From contig CM055612.1 in assembly GCA_029379385.1 (NCBI GenBank), positions 12,090,001 through 12,154,000 of the forward strand: DNA of 64,000 nucleotides, given 5' to 3'. Origin of the DNA: Quillaja saponaria. Taxonomy: Eukaryota; Streptophyta; Magnoliopsida; Fabales; Quillajaceae. Below, piece by piece: positions 61,640 to 64,000 of this stretch. Position 1 is the stretch's first letter. Each line of letters opens with the position of its first letter. Both the position numbers and the translations under genes were made by a program. Under the pieces are notes generated by a model. It was not told where the DNA came from. It did not search any database and was given only the letters and a program-made list of their open reading frames with translations.

Positions 61640-61900
61640 ACAAATATACCTCATTGTATATCCGCAATGCATAATAAATATTATCAATTTATTGATAAGA
61701 ATTATCTCATCTCGGCATCAATATACCTTATTGTATATTAGGAATGCATGTTCATTCTTAATTTTAATACTATTATACCTTATCGTATAATAAGAATGTA
61801 TACACCAATATATTCCATTGTATAATATTAATGCCTCTAATTCTTAATCTTATCACCACTATACCCATTCATATAATAGAAATGCTTTTGTTTCTTAATA
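61640..61900. repeat. diverged minisatellite-like cluster (ATACC..ATTGTATA..TAGAATGC)
   Basis: At least five loose copies of a phrase like TATACCTTATTGTATATTAG followed by GAATGC occur at irregular 45-75 bp spacing (near 61648, 61728, 61774, 61818, 61860). Confidence 0.5.
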
Positions 61901-62266
61901 TTAAGCTTAATGCTACCACCAAGAGATCAATTTTCGCTTTACATTTCTGGTGACACTTTTTTATTGATAATAATTTCAACACATTATTCTCAATAGACAA
62001 CCAACAAGAGATATTTAAATATAACCAAAGGAAAATATAAAACTAAAACACAATACATTTTTCTTCTAGTTCTCAACATAATTTATTTTTCTCATTAAAA
62101 TATTTATGCCTCTAATCAACACTATTTTTTTCTATAATATCTCATTCTTACAATCACCATTTATTTAAATATTGCAAATACCATCAACGTACATTTTTTT
62201 TTTTTTTCATCACATAGCATATATATTCACATATAAAATAAATCATACATTATTTCTTTTTGTCAT

Positions 62267-62352
62267 ACAAAATTCCTTCTCTATAAAAAAAACACAAATT
62301 AATGATCTGACAAAATTCCTTCTCTATAAAAAAAACACAAATTAATGATCAT
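62267..62352. repeat. 43-bp tandem duplication (2 copies)
   Basis: Units 62267-62309 and 62310-62352 are identical over the first 41 bases and differ only at the last two. Confidence 0.95.
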
Positions 62353-63476
62353 CTAAAGACTATTTTTTTCTTTGGCACAACCCAAACACTAATAAGCATC
62401 ACAACTAAAAAAAAAACACTTCCTTTTATTTTATTTTTACTTTAGAATTCATAATTTCAAATATGTTGCTCCTCACGTAACAAACATAATACTCATTTTA
62501 TTTTTCATCTACTTTCATCAACATCTCGTAGAAAAAGATTATCTAAGTTTTTCTCTAATAAAAGATGTTTTAGCAATACATGACATGTATCCGAACCATT
62601 CAAATTGTACCAAAAACATAGATTATAATCACATAATTTTTCCATCATAATCTCAAATCCTTCAAGTAAGTGGATTAACTACAAGTGATTCGTTCATATC
62701 ATTATTTTTCTTTTTCAGAATCTCTGCTTCCACATTTTGCTGTTTATCACACAACAAACACAAATATTTACTATTCATTATTTTTAACATAATTTTCACA
62801 ATCTCTCTTAGAAAGTAGTTTCTCAAATTTTAATTTCACAATAAGTTATTAACAATCATCCAACGGTTTTTCTTCACAATATCAAAATTCTCAAGTAGAC
62901 GAATTGATACATACCTTGGACATGATGCATTTCACATGGAAGAAACATTTACCATAAGTGAGATCTTCATTTTCAACTTTGGTAACTCAATTGCACATGT
63001 ACCTTCAACTTTGTCTTTCCTTGCTCCACTTTATTTGCTTCAGTCACTTCAAAAAAACATGTAACTCACCCAAATAAAATTACACAAATTAAATAATAAT
63101 CTCACATCATTTTTCCTTTTTTTCCTTTTTTTTTTTTTTGGAAATTCACATGTATGTCACCACGATTTTTTTCATGCATAAATCATATTCATTAATATAT
63201 GCACCATAAATTTCATATCATCATCATAAAAATATAATTGATTCCATTCCAAGCAAGATGAACTTATAATTATTAAATTTATATATTTTCTAATTCATAC
63301 ATATATTCACAACAATTATGAAAACATAATTGAAGCCTTTGAAATATAAGAAATAGATTTGATTAAAATCTAAACTTCCTTAATCCGATTTTTCCATCTA
63401 GAAAGTTATTCTTTCATTGAAAATTTCAATTTGGTAAAACATCAAGAATTCTTGCATCAATATCAACCTTTAAGAT

Positions 63477-63973
63477 TGTCGGAAATAATTAGGTAGATAC
63501 AAATATTCTAGTTTGACATATAAATATGAATTACAACAATTCAATGATATAAAAATTAAGGGTTATAAGATAAAAAGATAGTACCACAAAATCATGAACT
63601 AGGCACTGTCCTTGAAGGTTGATTTCTGCCTCTCAAAGCATATCCGGTGCGAGTCCAACAGGCCAACCCTCCAAAATTAGATTGTGGATTGTTTTCTAAT
63701 TTTTACACACAAAATTGAGAACCTTAACAAGCAACCACAACTCTTTCTTTACAAGGCTTGGAAGAGATTATGTATCAATGAAATGTGATAGCAAAGTGAT
63801 CTTGGAATGGTTGTAGATATGTATGGAATGAATTAAGGAAATGGTTACAAACTCTTCATATATATATATATGAAAAGTTACAACGGTCATAAACAATTAT
63901 ATATTCCAACAACGGCTATTTTGAAAATAAGTTTGCAACAACAAATTAATATTTCAAGAATTAATTTACAATA
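63477..63973 (-). repeat. element C 5' LTR
   Basis: 497-bp copy of the LTR, from TGTCGGAAAT on the left to TTTACAATA on the right. The bases after it on the minus strand do not form the initiator-Met primer site seen in elements A and B, so its primer usage differs or has decayed. Confidence 0.8.
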
Positions 63974-64000
63974 TCTTGCCAAGTATGGATTAGTATACCT

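Larger units (their letters stand above)
61421..63476. other. AT-rich interior and leader of element C, no domain recognised
   Basis: Expected to hold integrase, protease, gag and leader, but none can be read. It is unusually rich in CATATT/ATCATT-type sequence and contains the two repeat clusters listed separately, plus T-runs at 62193-62207 and 63124-63139. Confidence 0.4.
54746..63973 (-). mobile_element. Ty1/copia element C, containing a nested hAT transposon
   Basis: The two LTRs are 54746-54768 plus 58908-59489 (3' LTR, split by the hAT element) and 63477-63973 (5' LTR). They share long runs such as GGTAGATACAAATATTCTAG and AATTAAGGGTTATAAGAT. A G-rich polypurine tract (GAGGGGGA on the minus strand, about 59491-59498) abuts the 3' LTR. 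Near-matching 5-bp flanks (TCTTT at 54741-54745, TCTTG at 63974-63978) suggest a diverged target duplication. Only RT/RNase H pieces are recognisable inside, and 61700-63470 is AT-rich and unreadable as protein. Confidence 0.8.

Noticed and set aside
1..64000. tRNA, rRNA, CRISPR or bacterial-type operon signals.
   Set aside because: None found by eye. The only Pol III-like A/B boxes belong to the SINE at 49179-49338. The plant setting makes CRISPR and operons irrelevant.

Overview
The window is nuclear DNA of a eudicot, probably a woody one. It is AT-rich, its genes are short-exon and interrupted by introns, and most of the rest is plant-type transposable-element debris. I could not fix the genus. 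Four host gene loci can be supported: (i) a 40-nt exon plus a probable 5' UTR exon of coatomer subunit delta (COPI) on the minus strand, most of the gene lying off the left edge; (ii) an intact DREB2-class AP2/ERF stress transcription factor on the plus strand at 8711-9901; (iii) a plus-strand CLASSY1/2-type SNF2 gene (an RdDM factor in its intact relatives), broken by about seven lesions, at 29201-34212; (iv) an intact six-exon minus-strand xylan O-acetyltransferase of the TBL33 type at 36582-38524.

Layout. 1-7.4 kb: delta-COP exons, introns and an unidentified degenerate coding-like block. 7.4-9.9 kb: a divergent promoter with a perfect heat-shock element and two G-boxes, then DREB2. 10-27 kb: intergenic TE territory with a diverged seven-copy ~130-bp tandem array abutting a CACTA transposon end, a dead Ty3/gypsy element, an RPA-like fragment, and an ~830-bp segmental tandem duplication, one copy of which carries a 1.2-kb long-TIR (MULE-like) insertion. 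27.4-34.2 kb: CLASSY pseudogene. 36.6-38.5 kb: TBL33-like gene. 40-49.6 kb: a truncated Ty1/copia (A) whose 5' LTR was split by a complete but dead copia (B), then a MITE-like element containing a tRNA-derived SINE. 51.4-52.8 kb: a nest of Tourist/PIF-like MITEs. 54.3-64 kb: an RNase H pseudogene interrupted by a third copia (C), whose 3' LTR was itself split by a nearly intact 4.1-kb hAT transposon.

Delta-COP, DREB2 and TBL33 are linked here. From memory, Arabidopsis has DREB2C (At2g40340) next to TBL33 (At2g40320), and DREB2A (At5g05410) in the same neighbourhood as delta-COP (At5g05010). The window therefore looks like an ancestral eudicot gene block expanded by TE insertion. No bacterial-style operon, CRISPR array, rRNA or tRNA gene was seen. 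I found no wholly new system. The strongest leads are the DREB2 5' end (tandem splice donors that switch between an N-terminal extension and an overlapping uORF, beneath a perfect HSE), the decayed RdDM gene in a TE-dense region, and several insertions with readable junctions.
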